A DNA stretch of 64,000 nucleotides from Candidatus Levyibacteriota bacterium (GCA_029260965.1 JAJDCG010000001.1:186001-250000), one strand, 5' to 3'. Shown: positions 24,115 through 32,717, counted from the first letter of the stretch. The notes: generated from the sequence alone by a model not told the origin. Numbers and translations are program-made.

Positions 24115-24735
24115 ATGCCCAAAAAAACACTTGCCCTAATATCAATCCTTGTATTAATAACAGTAATACTTTTTGTAGTTGCTCTTAGATCTGGTCAAAC
24201 TAAGCCCTCAGGAGATGAAACAGCAGCAACTCAATCTGAAGAACCTACACCAACTCAAGCAGCAAAATCCGTGCTTACATTGTCACCAAACCCTGTTACT
24301 GTATCTCCTGGTGGGAAGGGAGAGGTAGATGTAGTTATAAATACAGACGAGAATGCTGTAACAGCAGTACAACTTGAAGTTTCTTATGATCCAAGAGTGG
24401 TGACAAACGTTGATGTGGTTCCTGGTCCTCTTTTCTCCAACGCAGTAGTTTTGATCGATAACAATGATGCTCAGACTGGGCGTCTTACATATGCATTTGG
24501 TATTACTCCAAATAGTCCAACAATTCAAGGAACAGGTACTGTTGCAACGATTACATTTACTGCAACGGGTACACAGGGTCAGCAATCAGAGATTGCTCTT
24601 CTTCCAGAGACATTAGTTACGGCCCGTGGAGTAGCAACATCTGTTCTCAAATCAGCAACGGGTGCTCAGGTTATCATAAGCGGTACAGAGAGAGCACCAA
24701 CAGTCCAGCAGGGATCCCCATCAGCAGGTTTCTAA
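24115..24735 (+). CDS. membrane-anchored cohesin-domain protein
   Basis: I place the start at the ATG at 24115 (MPKKTLALISILVLIT), giving 206 residues; the longer frame from 24064 would include the promoter. A membrane helix at about 5-25 is followed by a Thr/Pro/Glu-rich linker and a cohesin-type beta-sandwich (about 55-190): VSPGGKGEVDVVINTDENAVTAVQLEVSYDP and GTGTVATITFTATG are typical. Cohesin domains bind dockerins in cellulosomes, but many occur alone as surface domains; no dockerin was seen here. Confidence 0.85.
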   Translation: MPKKTLALISILVLITVILFVVALRSGQTKPSGDETAATQSEEPTPTQAAKSVLTLSPNPVTVSPGGKGEVDVVINTDENAVTAVQLEVSYDPRVVTNVDVVPGPLFSNAVVLIDNNDAQTGRLTYAFGITPNSPTIQGTGTVATITFTATGTQGQQSEIALLPETLVTARGVATSVLKSATGAQVIISGTERAPTVQQGSPSAGF

Positions 24736-24793
24736 TAAAATTCCTTTTCCTAAAAACAGAAGATGACCTGAGGTTCAGGTGGGTGGATGAGGA

Positions 24794-25879
24794 TTATTTC
24801 TCTTCTTTTTCACCTCCGACTACGATTGGTGAGGGACGACCATCTTTGTTTTGTGCCATTATTTTTGCAACAATATCTTTTGATAGCCCTGCGTCTTCCT
24901 TGAGTTTTTCCATCGTTGCAGCCTTTCCCTGTCCCATCATCTCGTCATTGTATCGGTAAAATGCTCCCGCTTTATCTATAATGCCCATCTCAACAGCAAC
25001 ATCTACTATCCCTCCCTCTCTGGAAATACCATCCCCAGATACGTCAAATTCTGCCAATCTAAAAGGTGAGGCAATCTTGTTTTTAACTATTTTTACTCTA
25101 TGTCGTGATCCAACTACTCTATCTCCGTCTTTGAGCGTTTCAATTTTTCGAATATCCATTCTGACTGATGCATAAAACTTAAGTGCAAGACCACCTGTTG
25201 TAGTTTCGGGATTGCCAAACATCACACCAATCTTTTGTCTGAGCTGATTGGTAAAAATCACAACCGTTTTGGATTTAGAGATAACACCTGTGAGCTTCCT
25301 GAGTGCTTGAGACATAAGACGTGCCTGAAGACCCATGACAGAATCACCCATATCCCCCTCGATCTCAGCGCGTGGTACAAGCGCTGCCACGGAGTCGACA
25401 ACTAACACGTCGATACCACCTGATCTTATCAAACTTTCTGTTATTTCAAGCGCCTGCTCTCCAGTGTCTGGTTGTGAAATAAGAAGCTCGTCAAGTTTTA
25501 CTCCTAGTCGTTCTGCCCAGAGTGGGTCAAGTGCGTGCTCTGCGTCAATAAATGCAGCAACGCCACCATGTTTTTGCGCCTGTGCAATGGTTGATAAACA
25601 AACAGTTGTTTTTCCTGATGCCTCAGGTCCATAGATTTCAATAATTCTACCTCTTGGAAGACCGCCAGCACCAAGCGCCAAATCAAGAGGAAGACAGCCT
25701 GTTGATATAACTGAGATATCAAATTTCTGACCTGATTCACCAAAACGCATGATAGATCCTTTTCCATATTGTTTTTCAATTTGATCCATTGCCATGCGGA
25801 TTGATTCGAGCTTTTGCTTGTTGTCAGTTTGTTCTCGAACTGGAGTAGAAGATTTTGAATTAGCTTGTGTTTTCGCCAT
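24794..25879 (-). CDS. recA: recombinase RecA
   Basis: DNA strand-exchange ATPase for homologous recombination and the SOS response. It has 361 residues, normal length. Walker A is GPEASGKTT near residue 76; LLISQPDTGEQALEI, VLVVDSVAALVPRAEIEGDMGD (Walker B and loop L1) and FTNQLRQKIGVMFGNPETTTGG (loop L2) are conserved. The N-terminus has a Ser/Thr/Lys-rich extension of about 20 residues. A minus-strand TATAAT lies 11 nt before the ATG. recX lies divergently on the other side of tRNA-Pro. Confidence 0.98.
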   Translation of the reverse strand: MAKTQANSKSSTPVREQTDNKQKLESIRMAMDQIEKQYGKGSIMRFGESGQKFDISVISTGCLPLDLALGAGGLPRGRIIEIYGPEASGKTTVCLSTIAQAQKHGGVAAFIDAEHALDPLWAERLGVKLDELLISQPDTGEQALEITESLIRSGGIDVLVVDSVAALVPRAEIEGDMGDSVMGLQARLMSQALRKLTGVISKSKTVVIFTNQLRQKIGVMFGNPETTTGGLALKFYASVRMDIRKIETLKDGDRVVGSRHRVKIVKNKIASPFRLAEFDVSGDGISREGGIVDVAVEMGIIDKAGAFYRYNDEMMGQGKAATMEKLKEDAGLSKDIVAKIMAQNKDGRPSPIVVGGEKEEK

Positions 25880-26158
25880 AATTGATTAACATTATAATAA
25901 CAAGGTTCTATGATAAAATACAAGAGGCAATTTTGCTTGAAAACAAAATTAGCTGTTTGCAATTTACTGCTAGCTCTTAGCTTATGTATAAGTTTGAAAA
26001 ATACCGAGTTTACAATAACGCAATGATGTAGACATTACCATACCGCTTAATAAGTGTAGTATAGTGGGTAAAGAGCTTAACGTATTAATTCAATAAATAA
26101 ATCAAATAGTAAAAACTAATAAGGCCAATAGCTAAATGCTAAAAGCCAAAAGCTATCT
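25880..26158. promoter_or_regulatory. intergenic region recA to tRNA-Pro
   Basis: No gene is supported in these 279 nt. It contains a minus-strand TATAAT for recA (25896-25891), a perfect 7-bp inverted repeat (AATTTTG at 25929-25935, CAAAATT at 25944-25950) that could be an operator, and low-complexity words such as AGCTAAATGC and AAAGCCAAAAGC before the tRNA. Part of this (26132-26155) is repeated in tsaD. A tRNA promoter is likely but not cleanly recognisable. Confidence 0.5.
26132..26155 (+). repeat. 24-nt repeat, intergenic copy
   Basis: This 24-nt sequence beginning CTAAATGCTAAAAGCC is identical to the minus strand of 38497-38520, inside the tsaD coding region. It is made of short related words (AAATGCTAAAA, AAAGCCAAAAGCTA) and ends 3 nt before tRNA-Pro. 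Confidence 0.75.
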
Positions 26159-26229
26159 CGGGGTGTAGTTTAACGGTAGAATGTGCGGCTGGGGGCCGTA
26201 TGGCTGGAGTTCGACTCTCCGCACCCCGA
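26159..26229 (+). tRNA. tRNA-Pro(GGG)
   Basis: A 71-nt cloverleaf folds as follows: acceptor CGGGGTG with CACCCCG; D arm GTTT with GAAT; anticodon stem TGCGG with CCGTA around a 7-nt loop CTGGGGG, giving anticodon GGG (reads CCC/CCU) followed by G37, as expected for tRNA-Pro; T arm TGGAG with CTCCG around TTCGACT. The discriminator is A and CCA is not encoded. recX starts 6 nt downstream, so the two may share a transcript. Confidence 0.95.
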
Positions 26230-26235
26230 CAATTT

Positions 26236-26712
26236 ATGGATGATTTTAATAAATATCTGGATAAGGCATTTAAATTTTTATCTTATCGTCCCAGATCTGA
26301 GAAAGAACTCAGAGACCGTCTGAAGCTGAAAAAAGCACCTGTTGATATTATTGAGCGGATTGTCAAAAGCCTTAAAGAACAAAATTTCTTAAATGATCGT
26401 GATTTTGCCTGTTGGTTTATTGAGCAGAGAACTCGCTTTGCTCCGAAGGCCTGGAGGATGATTGAGCTGGAGTTGCGGTCAAAAGGAATAGATAAGGAAT
26501 TAATCGAAGAATTGCGAATTAAGAAGCATGAGTTAAGAGGAAGTGAGGAGATTGACATCGCGATGAAAATTGTTGAGAGAAAAATTGATAAATACAAAAA
26601 TTTGGATAAGCAAGAAGTATATATGAGGCTTGGTGGGTACCTTGCAAGACGTGGATTTGACTGGTATACGATCAAAAAAGCGATTGACTCGACTCTGGGA
26701 AAAAAGGTATAA
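26236..26712 (+). CDS. recX: regulatory protein RecX
   Basis: Modulator that binds within the RecA filament and inhibits it. The start is the ATG at 26236 (MDDFNKYLDKAFKFLSYRPRSEKELRDRL), just after the tRNA; a longer frame from 26200 would run through the tRNA and is rejected. It has 158 residues with three RecX three-helix repeats, including FLNDRDFACWFIEQRTRFAPKAWRMIELELRSKGI and ARRGFDWYTIKKAI. It is divergent from recA, not downstream of it as in many bacteria. Confidence 0.93.
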   Translation: MDDFNKYLDKAFKFLSYRPRSEKELRDRLKLKKAPVDIIERIVKSLKEQNFLNDRDFACWFIEQRTRFAPKAWRMIELELRSKGIDKELIEELRIKKHELRGSEEIDIAMKIVERKIDKYKNLDKQEVYMRLGGYLARRGFDWYTIKKAIDSTLGKKV

Positions 26713-26831
26713 TAAAATATAGCAATAGAAGTAAGTGTTTCTATGAAGCAATTTAAATTCACCTTCACTAGATTGATATAAATGAGCGCAGAATTTTGCG
26801 CTTGTCTTCTATAGCTACTAAATATTTATAT

Positions 26832-28106
26832 ATGGCAGATTCAACACAGCAAGATTTAATTGGTCTTGAAAAAAAACTCCTTGAGAGACAGGATAAGCTT
26901 GACGTGCTCCGTGAGAAGCTAGATCATGAAAAAGAGGATCTAGATAAAAAAAGACAGGAATATCTCAGGAAAATAGAAAAACTTGCCAGCATGACTGCTG
27001 AGGAAGCAAACAGTGAAGTTCTCAAAGAAACAGAGAAAGACGCCAGCGCGCAAATGGCGAAGATTATCAAGGAAAAAGAAGAAGAAGCACGGATAACTGC
27101 TGACAAGAAAGCTCAGGAGATAGTTCTTGACAGTATCAAACACGGTGCGTTGAATATGATTCCAGAATATACAGTATCTGTTGTGAAGGTAGCAGAAGAG
27201 GATCTAAAAGGACGAATTATAGGAAAAGAAGGTAGAAATATCAGGGCTTTTGAACAGGCCACGGGTGTAGATGTAGATCTGGATGAAGAAGGTATAATTA
27301 GACTGTCGTCTTTTGATCAGGTGAGACGTGAGGTTGCCAGGCGAGCGCTTGAGGTGCTGCTCAAAGATACCAGGATTCAGCCATTTCGTATAGAAGAAGT
27401 AGTTGAACAAACTCGCAAAGAACTTGAGAAAATAATGTTTCAAGAAGGAGAAAGGGTAGCACAAGAGGTGCAGGTTTTTAATCTACCATCAGATCTCTAT
27501 CCGATTTTGGGACGGATGAAATTCAGGACTTCATATGGACAAAATTTGTTGGTTCACTCGCTTGAGATAACAAAAATAGCTGTTCATATGGCTCAGGAGA
27601 TTGGAGCGAATGTTGATATTGTTAGGCTTGGAGCGCTATTTCATGATATTGGAAAAGTATTGGAGGGTGAGGGCTCACATGTAACTCTTGGTGTTGAACT
27701 TTTGAAGAAATATAATTTTCCAGAACCTGTTATAAATGCTGTGGCTGAGCACCATGAAGACAAGCCTTTTTCATCAGTTGAGTCAATAATAGTTCATGTT
27801 GCCGATGCAATATCCGCTGCAAGACCTGGCGCTAGATATGAAGATTTACAAAAATATGGTCAGCGATTGTCTGAGATGGAAAAGATTGCCAAAAATTACG
27901 AAGGAGTAGAGGATGCGTATGCATTTGAGGCAGGACGTGAGCTGAGAGTTATTATAAATCCAGGAAGACTTAGTGATGATGAGACAGTCATTCTTTCAAG
28001 AAAAATTCAGGAAGAGGTAAGCCGCTCTCAAGCTGTTCCAGGCGTTGTAAAAGTAACTGCAATTCGTGAATTCCGTTCTATTTATCCAGAAACCCCGACT
28101 TCATAA
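26832..28106 (+). CDS. rny: ribonuclease Y, without the N-terminal membrane helix
   Basis: Endoribonuclease that starts mRNA decay. The start is the ATG at 26832 (MADSTQQDLIGLEKKLLERQ), giving 424 residues against about 515-520 for B. subtilis RNase Y; a TTG 36 nt upstream adds no hydrophobic segment and a stop lies further up. Domains: coiled coil (about 8-105), KH domain with GRIIGKEGRNIRAFEQATGVDVDLDEE, HD domain with LGALFHDIGK and HH-type AEHHED, and the C-terminal REFRSI. A hairpin (AGCGCA/TGCGCT, about 26785-26802) precedes it. Confidence 0.95.
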   Translation: MADSTQQDLIGLEKKLLERQDKLDVLREKLDHEKEDLDKKRQEYLRKIEKLASMTAEEANSEVLKETEKDASAQMAKIIKEKEEEARITADKKAQEIVLDSIKHGALNMIPEYTVSVVKVAEEDLKGRIIGKEGRNIRAFEQATGVDVDLDEEGIIRLSSFDQVRREVARRALEVLLKDTRIQPFRIEEVVEQTRKELEKIMFQEGERVAQEVQVFNLPSDLYPILGRMKFRTSYGQNLLVHSLEITKIAVHMAQEIGANVDIVRLGALFHDIGKVLEGEGSHVTLGVELLKKYNFPEPVINAVAEHHEDKPFSSVESIIVHVADAISAARPGARYEDLQKYGQRLSEMEKIAKNYEGVEDAYAFEAGRELRVIINPGRLSDDETVILSRKIQEEVSRSQAVPGVVKVTAIREFRSIYPETPTS

Positions 28107-28115
28107 GCTAAACCC

Positions 28116-28144
28116 TTGACAAGATTTCTTTTTACTTGTATTGT
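28116..28144 (+). promoter_or_regulatory. promoter of HU gene
   Basis: TTGACA (28116-28121), 17 nt, then TATTGT (28139-28144). The predicted leader of about 26 nt carries a Shine-Dalgarno sequence (AAAGGGGGTGA), unlike the many nearly leaderless genes in this window. Confidence 0.75.
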
Positions 28145-28176
28145 AGATCTAATCGTACAAAGGGGGTGATTTATTT

Positions 28177-28449
28177 ATGACAAAGAAAGATCTAATTGAA
28201 GTGGTTGCAAAAAAAGCAAACCTTACTAACAAGGCGTCTAGGGATGCAGTCCAGACAACACTCAATACAATCCGTGATTCTCTAAAAAGAGGAGAGAAAG
28301 TTGTATTAACTGGTTTTGGTACATTTAGTATCAGGTCTCGTCAGCAAAGAGTTGGACGAAATCCAAAGACAGGTGAGAAAATAACACTTTCTGCTCGCAA
28401 AGCACCAGGATTTACAGCGGGAAAAACACTTAAAAAAGCTGTAAGGTAA
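28177..28449 (+). CDS. hup: DNA-binding protein HU
   Basis: Nucleoid protein that bends DNA. It has 90 residues, normal length. MTKKDLIEVVAKKANLTNKASRDAV, then VLTGFGTFSIRSRQQRVGRNPKTGEKI (the DNA-binding arm with the conserved NPKTG) and the C-terminal FTAGKTLKKAV. It is monocistronic: promoter at 28116-28144 and a strong terminator at 28471-28504. The symbol hup follows the general HU family. Confidence 0.97.
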   Translation: MTKKDLIEVVAKKANLTNKASRDAVQTTLNTIRDSLKRGEKVVLTGFGTFSIRSRQQRVGRNPKTGEKITLSARKAPGFTAGKTLKKAVR

Positions 28450-28470
28450 TTCAAATTAGTTTTGTCAATA

Positions 28471-28504
28471 AAAAGAAGTTCTCTGGTCTCAGGGGACTTC
28501 TTTT
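28471..28504 (+). terminator. intrinsic terminator after HU
   Basis: A continuous 15-bp stem (AAAAGAAGTTCTCTG pairing with CAGGGGACTTCTTTT, including two G-U pairs) closes a 4-nt loop GTCT and ends in T residues. The next -10 box (TATAAT at 28508-28513) starts 4 nt later, so one gene's end abuts the next promoter. Confidence 0.9.
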
Positions 28505-28519
28505 GTGTATAATAGTTCC

Positions 28520-29497
28520 ATGATTATAAAAGTTGATCATTTGACAAAGTATTATAAAATTCATCAAAAAGAACCAGGATTTATGGGCTCACTTAGATCG
28601 CTTGTAAATAGAAAATATTATGATGCAAGGGCTGTCGAGGATGTTTCTTTTACGATTGATGAAGGAGAGCTTGTCGGTTTTATCGGGCCAAATGGTGCAG
28701 GAAAGACCACTACCTTGAAATGTCTCTCAGGTCTTTTATATCCTACATCTGGAAATGTTGAAGTGCTTGGATTTAATCCTTTTGAACGGAAGCATGATTT
28801 TCTAAAAAAGATTTCGCTTGTCATGGGACAAAAAAACCAGCTCTGGTGGGACTTGCCTGCGATGGATTCATTTCTTCTCAATAAAGAAATTTATGAAGTT
28901 TCAGACAGCTCTTACAAAAAAACAATAGGTGAGCTGATAGATCTTCTTGATGTAAAAGATATAGTTAATGTACAGGTAAGAAAACTCTCTCTAGGCCAAA
29001 GGATGAAATGTGAGCTGATAGCAGCCCTAATCCATGAACCAAAAGTGCTTTTCTTGGATGAGCCGACAATAGGGCTTGATGTGGTGATGCAGCAAAATCT
29101 CAGGGACTTCGTCAAAGAATATAATAAGAAGTTTGATGCCACAATTATTTTGACCAGCCATTACATGCGAGATGTGGAGCAGCTTTGTAAAAGGATAATT
29201 ATGATAGATCATGGAAAAGTTCTTTATGATGGAAATCTTTCAGAAATTGTGAAGAAGTATGCAACCCACAAAGAGCTTCGGATTGTTTTTCAGAAACCAA
29301 TTGAAAAGAGGGAGCTTGCAAGACTTGGTAAAATCACTGAAATGAATGGTACAAGAGTTGTTATTTCAGTTGAGCGTACAAAGTCAAATCATGTAGCAGC
29401 AGAAATTTTAAAGAAATATGATATAGAGGATTTTAATATAGAGGAAGCAGGCATTGAAGAAATAATCCGTGATGTTTTCTCAAACAAGAATAAATAA
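28520..29497 (+). CDS. ABC exporter ATP-binding protein (ABC-2 type, COG4586-like)
   Basis: The start is the ATG at 28520 (MIIKVDHLTKYYKIHQKE), giving 325 residues. Walker A GPNGAGKTTTLK, Q-loop MGQKNQLWWDL, signature LSLGQRMKCEL, Walker B VLFLDEPTIGLDV and the switch His in ILTSHYMRDVEQL are intact. The LWWDLP segment after the Q-loop is typical of the uncharacterised ABC-2 family that pairs with two dissimilar permeases. TATAAT at 28508-28513 lies 6 nt before the ATG, so the mRNA is probably leaderless. Four permease genes follow in the same direction. Substrate unknown. Confidence 0.92.
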   Translation: MIIKVDHLTKYYKIHQKEPGFMGSLRSLVNRKYYDARAVEDVSFTIDEGELVGFIGPNGAGKTTTLKCLSGLLYPTSGNVEVLGFNPFERKHDFLKKISLVMGQKNQLWWDLPAMDSFLLNKEIYEVSDSSYKKTIGELIDLLDVKDIVNVQVRKLSLGQRMKCELIAALIHEPKVLFLDEPTIGLDVVMQQNLRDFVKEYNKKFDATIILTSHYMRDVEQLCKRIIMIDHGKVLYDGNLSEIVKKYATHKELRIVFQKPIEKRELARLGKITEMNGTRVVISVERTKSNHVAAEILKKYDIEDFNIEEAGIEEIIRDVFSNKNK

Positions 29498-29501
29498 TCT
29501 T

Positions 29502-30299
29502 ATGCGACTTTTACGGATTTTTTTACTCCACTTTCAATATCTCCTATCACACCCGAGCAGATCATTTGTATTTATTTATACATACACTTTTTTATCACTT
29601 CTTTATCTGGCATTTATAAGAGGAGTTTTTCTTCAAAATGGAGGAGATCTTGGAGGTTGGACATTGTCATCTGTTTCATCATATTATTTTTTGATTATAG
29701 TTGCACCAGCACTTCTCATGACACATCCTGAGCACCCGGTTCTCAGGGATGATATTGAAAATGGTGAGTTATCGGGAAGACTTTTGAAACCTTTTTCTTA
29801 TTATTGGCAAAGATTTTTTCATGAATTACCATATAGATTATTTCAGGGTCTCATTGCAACAATCATATTTATAGTACTTTCTGTTTTATTTAATAATTAT
29901 ATTGAATTTAGATTATCCGTGTTACAAGTGATGCTAATTGTAATTATGCTACCACTTGCCTATATGCTAAGTTTTACTTTTAAAATGATACTTGCTATCA
30001 CGGGACTTTGGACAACAGACATAAGAGGAGCCCGTGAGCTAGTTGAGATATTAATCATTATCTTTGCAGGATTTATTGTGCCGGTTAACCTACTTCCTGG
30101 AATTCTTGAAAATCTTGCCTACTTTTTACCATTTGCATATATGATTTATTTTCCTGTTGTTGCGGTCCAGGGACAATTATCTGTAAACGCTCTCATGTCT
30201 GTAATTAGTGTTCAGATTTTGTGGTTATCTATTTTGTATTTACTCTTTAGAAAAGTATGGAAAAAAGGATTGATGAGATTTACAGATCTTGGACACTAA
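29502..30299 (+). CDS. ABC-2 family permease (pair 1, type A)
   Basis: Start at the ATG at 29502, 4 nt after the ATPase stop; 265 residues. Six membrane helices are predicted. Conserved family parts are DIENGELSGRLLKPFSYYWQRFF after helix 2 and IVPVNLLPGILENLAYFLPFAYMIYFPV before the last helix. It ends VWKKGLMRFTDLGH. It is a paralogue of the gene at 31098-31895 (shared LLKPF, LP....FLPF.Y..YFPV and VW.KGL). One nt separates it from the next permease. Confidence 0.9.
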   Translation: MRLLRIFLLHFQYLLSHPSRSFVFIYTYTFLSLLYLAFIRGVFLQNGGDLGGWTLSSVSSYYFLIIVAPALLMTHPEHPVLRDDIENGELSGRLLKPFSYYWQRFFHELPYRLFQGLIATIIFIVLSVLFNNYIEFRLSVLQVMLIVIMLPLAYMLSFTFKMILAITGLWTTDIRGARELVEILIIIFAGFIVPVNLLPGILENLAYFLPFAYMIYFPVVAVQGQLSVNALMSVISVQILWLSILYLLFRKVWKKGLMRFTDLGH

Positions 30300-30300
30300 T

Positions 30301-31092
30301 ATGAAAAGATACGTAAAAATTTATATTTTATTTATTAGGCTTAATTATCGTAGAGCATCTCTTCATATGGGAAATTTTATGACAGGACTTTTCGGAAACG
30401 TAGCTTGGGGAATATTTTCGATTTTAGCAATTTATATTTTGAGTGCCAGGAGCACCTCAATTTTCGGATGGAGTAGAGAGGAGCTATTTGTCTTGGCAGG
30501 AACTTATAATATATTGGTGGGGGGTTCTTTTAGGATGCTTTTTGCCCGGAATTTTGAAAATATGATAAATCTTATCAGGCTTGGAGGACTGGATGGAGTT
30601 CTGTTAAAACCTCTTAATTCGCAGTTTGGTGTTAGCACTGGACACTTGAGTATTTATTCTATGGCAAGAATTGTATTGTCTGTTATTTATGTATTTATAG
30701 TCATGAGCATAGCAGGAATTGAAATTGGAATAATAAATATTGTAAGTTTTTTAATTTTTGGATTTTTTGGTTTAATTGCACTTTATGCGTTTTGGTTTAT
30801 TATTATGTCGTTTATTATCTGGTTTCCCGATTTATATAATATTGACGAAATACCATACTCAACGGATAACTTAGCAAGATATCCTCCGCAAATACTTTGG
30901 GCTATGAAGATGTTTATTTTTCTATTCGCTTTTCCTGTATCACTTGTTGTTTCAACTCCAACAAAAGCGCTTATAGATAAGCTAACATTGTTTGATGCGG
31001 GCTTGTTGATTGCAGTTGCGCTAGGACTTCTTTTTGTATCAAGTAAATTCTGGAAATTTTCTCTAAGAAATTATACAAGCGCGAGCAGTTGA
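30301..31092 (+). CDS. ABC-2 family permease (pair 1, type B)
   Basis: Start at the ATG at 30301; 263 residues with six predicted membrane helices. Features: a charged N-terminus, FARNFENMINLIRLGGLDGVLLKPLNSQFG in the cytoplasmic loop, IIWFPDLYNIDE, and the end FWKFSLRNYTSASS. It is paralogous to the gene at 31898-32683, with which it shares LLKPL/LVKPL, the loop before the last helices and the WKF-LR-Y-SASS end. It probably forms a heterodimeric channel with the preceding type A permease. Confidence 0.9.
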   Translation: MKRYVKIYILFIRLNYRRASLHMGNFMTGLFGNVAWGIFSILAIYILSARSTSIFGWSREELFVLAGTYNILVGGSFRMLFARNFENMINLIRLGGLDGVLLKPLNSQFGVSTGHLSIYSMARIVLSVIYVFIVMSIAGIEIGIINIVSFLIFGFFGLIALYAFWFIIMSFIIWFPDLYNIDEIPYSTDNLARYPPQILWAMKMFIFLFAFPVSLVVSTPTKALIDKLTLFDAGLLIAVALGLLFVSSKFWKFSLRNYTSASS

Positions 31093-31097
31093 GAATT

Positions 31098-31895
31098 ATG
31101 AATAAATATTTTTTGGTTGGGAAAAATTTGGTCAGTGAGATATTTACATATCGGCTTAATTTTGTCATGTGGAGGGTAAGAATGATACTTTCTCTTCTGA
31201 CAATTTATTTTCTTTGGAGCGCACTCATTCCTGAAGGCAGAGAGCTTTTTGGCTATACGAATTCATCAATTTTAACATATATTATCTTGGTTCATCTAAC
31301 TTACTCATTTGTTGTTGCTAGTAGGAGTTATGCAGTAGGAGAAGATATTATCCAGGGAAATTTATCTAATTTTTTACTTAAACCTTTCAATTATTTTACA
31401 TATTTATTTTCAAAAGATGTTGGTGACAAATTTATGAATATAAGTCTAACAGTTATTGAACTTTCAATTCTTTTTGTTATCCTAAAACCTCCGATATTTA
31501 TTCAAACAGATTTATTATTGTTACTTTTAACAGCACTTAGCATTTTGAGCGGTATAGGAATAATGTTTTTTATCTATGTACTTTTAGGATCAATAGGGTT
31601 CTGGAGTCAAGAAGTCTGGGCTCCTAGGTTTATTTTTTTTACAATCATATTAAATTTTTTTACTGGTTTTCTTTTTCCATTAGATATCCTGCCAAAGCCT
31701 ATTTTTGATTTTATTCAATTTCTTCCCTTTTCGTATCTTCTATATTTTCCAGTTAAAATTTATCTGGGGCAAATGGCAATAGATCAGATATTAATGGGAA
31801 CTAGCATTTCCCTTTTTTGGGTTGTTGTGTTTCATTTGTTGCTAAAAAAAGTATGGACTAAAGGTCTTCAAATTTATGGGGCATACGGTAGATAG
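31098..31895 (+). CDS. ABC-2 family permease (pair 2, type A)
   Basis: Start at the ATG at 31098, 5 nt after the previous stop; a TTG at 31089 is less likely. It has 265 residues with six membrane helices. Family parts: DIIQGNLSNFLLKPFNYFTYLF, LFPLDILPKPIFDFIQFLPFSYLLYFPV and the end VWTKGLQIYGAYGR. It is the second copy of the type A permease. The pair 2 genes lie in the same order as pair 1, so a tandem duplication of the A-B pair is the simplest origin. Confidence 0.9.
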   Translation: MNKYFLVGKNLVSEIFTYRLNFVMWRVRMILSLLTIYFLWSALIPEGRELFGYTNSSILTYIILVHLTYSFVVASRSYAVGEDIIQGNLSNFLLKPFNYFTYLFSKDVGDKFMNISLTVIELSILFVILKPPIFIQTDLLLLLLTALSILSGIGIMFFIYVLLGSIGFWSQEVWAPRFIFFTIILNFFTGFLFPLDILPKPIFDFIQFLPFSYLLYFPVKIYLGQMAIDQILMGTSISLFWVVVFHLLLKKVWTKGLQIYGAYGR

Positions 31896-31897
31896 TT

Positions 31898-32683
31898 ATG
31901 ATTAATAAATATTTTAAAGTGTGGTGGATTTTGACAACCAAAGCAGCGCAAATTGCACTTGAATCAAGATTTGGATCAACAATGTTCATACTGGGAAAAA
32001 TTCTTAGGTTTGCTTTTCTCCTCATTTTTATTGTGATAGTTGCTACAGGAGCAGAGACTATAGCAGGATACGACACTTGGCAAGTAATACTTTTTTTTGC
32101 AACATTTAACTTGATTGATAGTGTACCTCAGTTTTTCTTTCGAGAGGTTTATAGATTTAGGCTATATGTAGTTTCAGGGGATTTTGATTATTTTCTGGTG
32201 AAACCCTTATCGCCACTTTTCAGATCACTTTTTGGCGGCGCTGACATACTTGATAGTTTTACAATAATAATTGCAGTAGTGCTATTGATAGTAGCAACTA
32301 GCAATATCAATGGTGTGACAGTTGTTGGGATAAGTATTTATATAATACTTATTATAAACGCGTTTTTGATTACTACAGCGCTTCATATCTTTGTTTTGGC
32401 ACTTGGGGTTATCACAACAGAGATCGATAGCGCGCTTTGGATTTATAAGGATCTGACAGCGATGGGTAGATTTCCGATTGATATTTATAAAGAGCCCTTG
32501 AGAGGATTTATAACTTTTGTGGTACCGATTGGGATTATGATCAGTTTTCCTCCAATGGCACTTTTGGGATTTTTGTCAGCTCAAATAATATTGTTTGCTA
32601 TGGCAGTAGGAATAAGCATTTTCCTTTTGAGTTTGAAGGTGTGGAAATTTGCGTTAAGAAAATATTCAAGCGCCAGTAGTTGA
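31898..32683 (+). CDS. ABC-2 family permease (pair 2, type B)
   Basis: Start at the ATG at 31898, 2 nt after the previous stop; 261 residues with six membrane helices. Family parts: FREVYRFRLYVVSGDFDYFLVKPLSPLFRSLFG and the end VWKFALRKYSSASS, both matching the gene at 30301-31092. It is the last gene of the five-gene exporter cluster. RNase P RNA follows with its own promoter, which starts 1 nt after this gene's stop. Confidence 0.9.
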   Translation: MINKYFKVWWILTTKAAQIALESRFGSTMFILGKILRFAFLLIFIVIVATGAETIAGYDTWQVILFFATFNLIDSVPQFFFREVYRFRLYVVSGDFDYFLVKPLSPLFRSLFGGADILDSFTIIIAVVLLIVATSNINGVTVVGISIYIILIINAFLITTALHIFVLALGVITTEIDSALWIYKDLTAMGRFPIDIYKEPLRGFITFVVPIGIMISFPPMALLGFLSAQIILFAMAVGISIFLLSLKVWKFALRKYSSASS

Positions 32684-32684
32684 G

Positions 32685-32713
32685 TTGAAGTTTTTGTAAA
32701 AATAATATAAAAT
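32685..32713 (+). promoter_or_regulatory. promoter of rnpB
   Basis: TTGAAG (32685-32690), 17 nt, then TAAAAT (32708-32713). The start predicted about 7 nt downstream coincides with the 5' end of the P1 helix of the RNase P RNA at 32720. Confidence 0.7.
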
Positions 32714-32717
32714 ATAG

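Noticed and set aside
24766..24780. Terminator between the cohesin gene and recA
   Set aside because: ACCTGA/TCAGGT forms a 6-bp hairpin with a 3-nt loop but no T-run on either strand.
26200..26235. Upstream extension of recX
   Set aside because: It runs through the 3' half of tRNA-Pro; the ATG at 26236 is the first after the tRNA.
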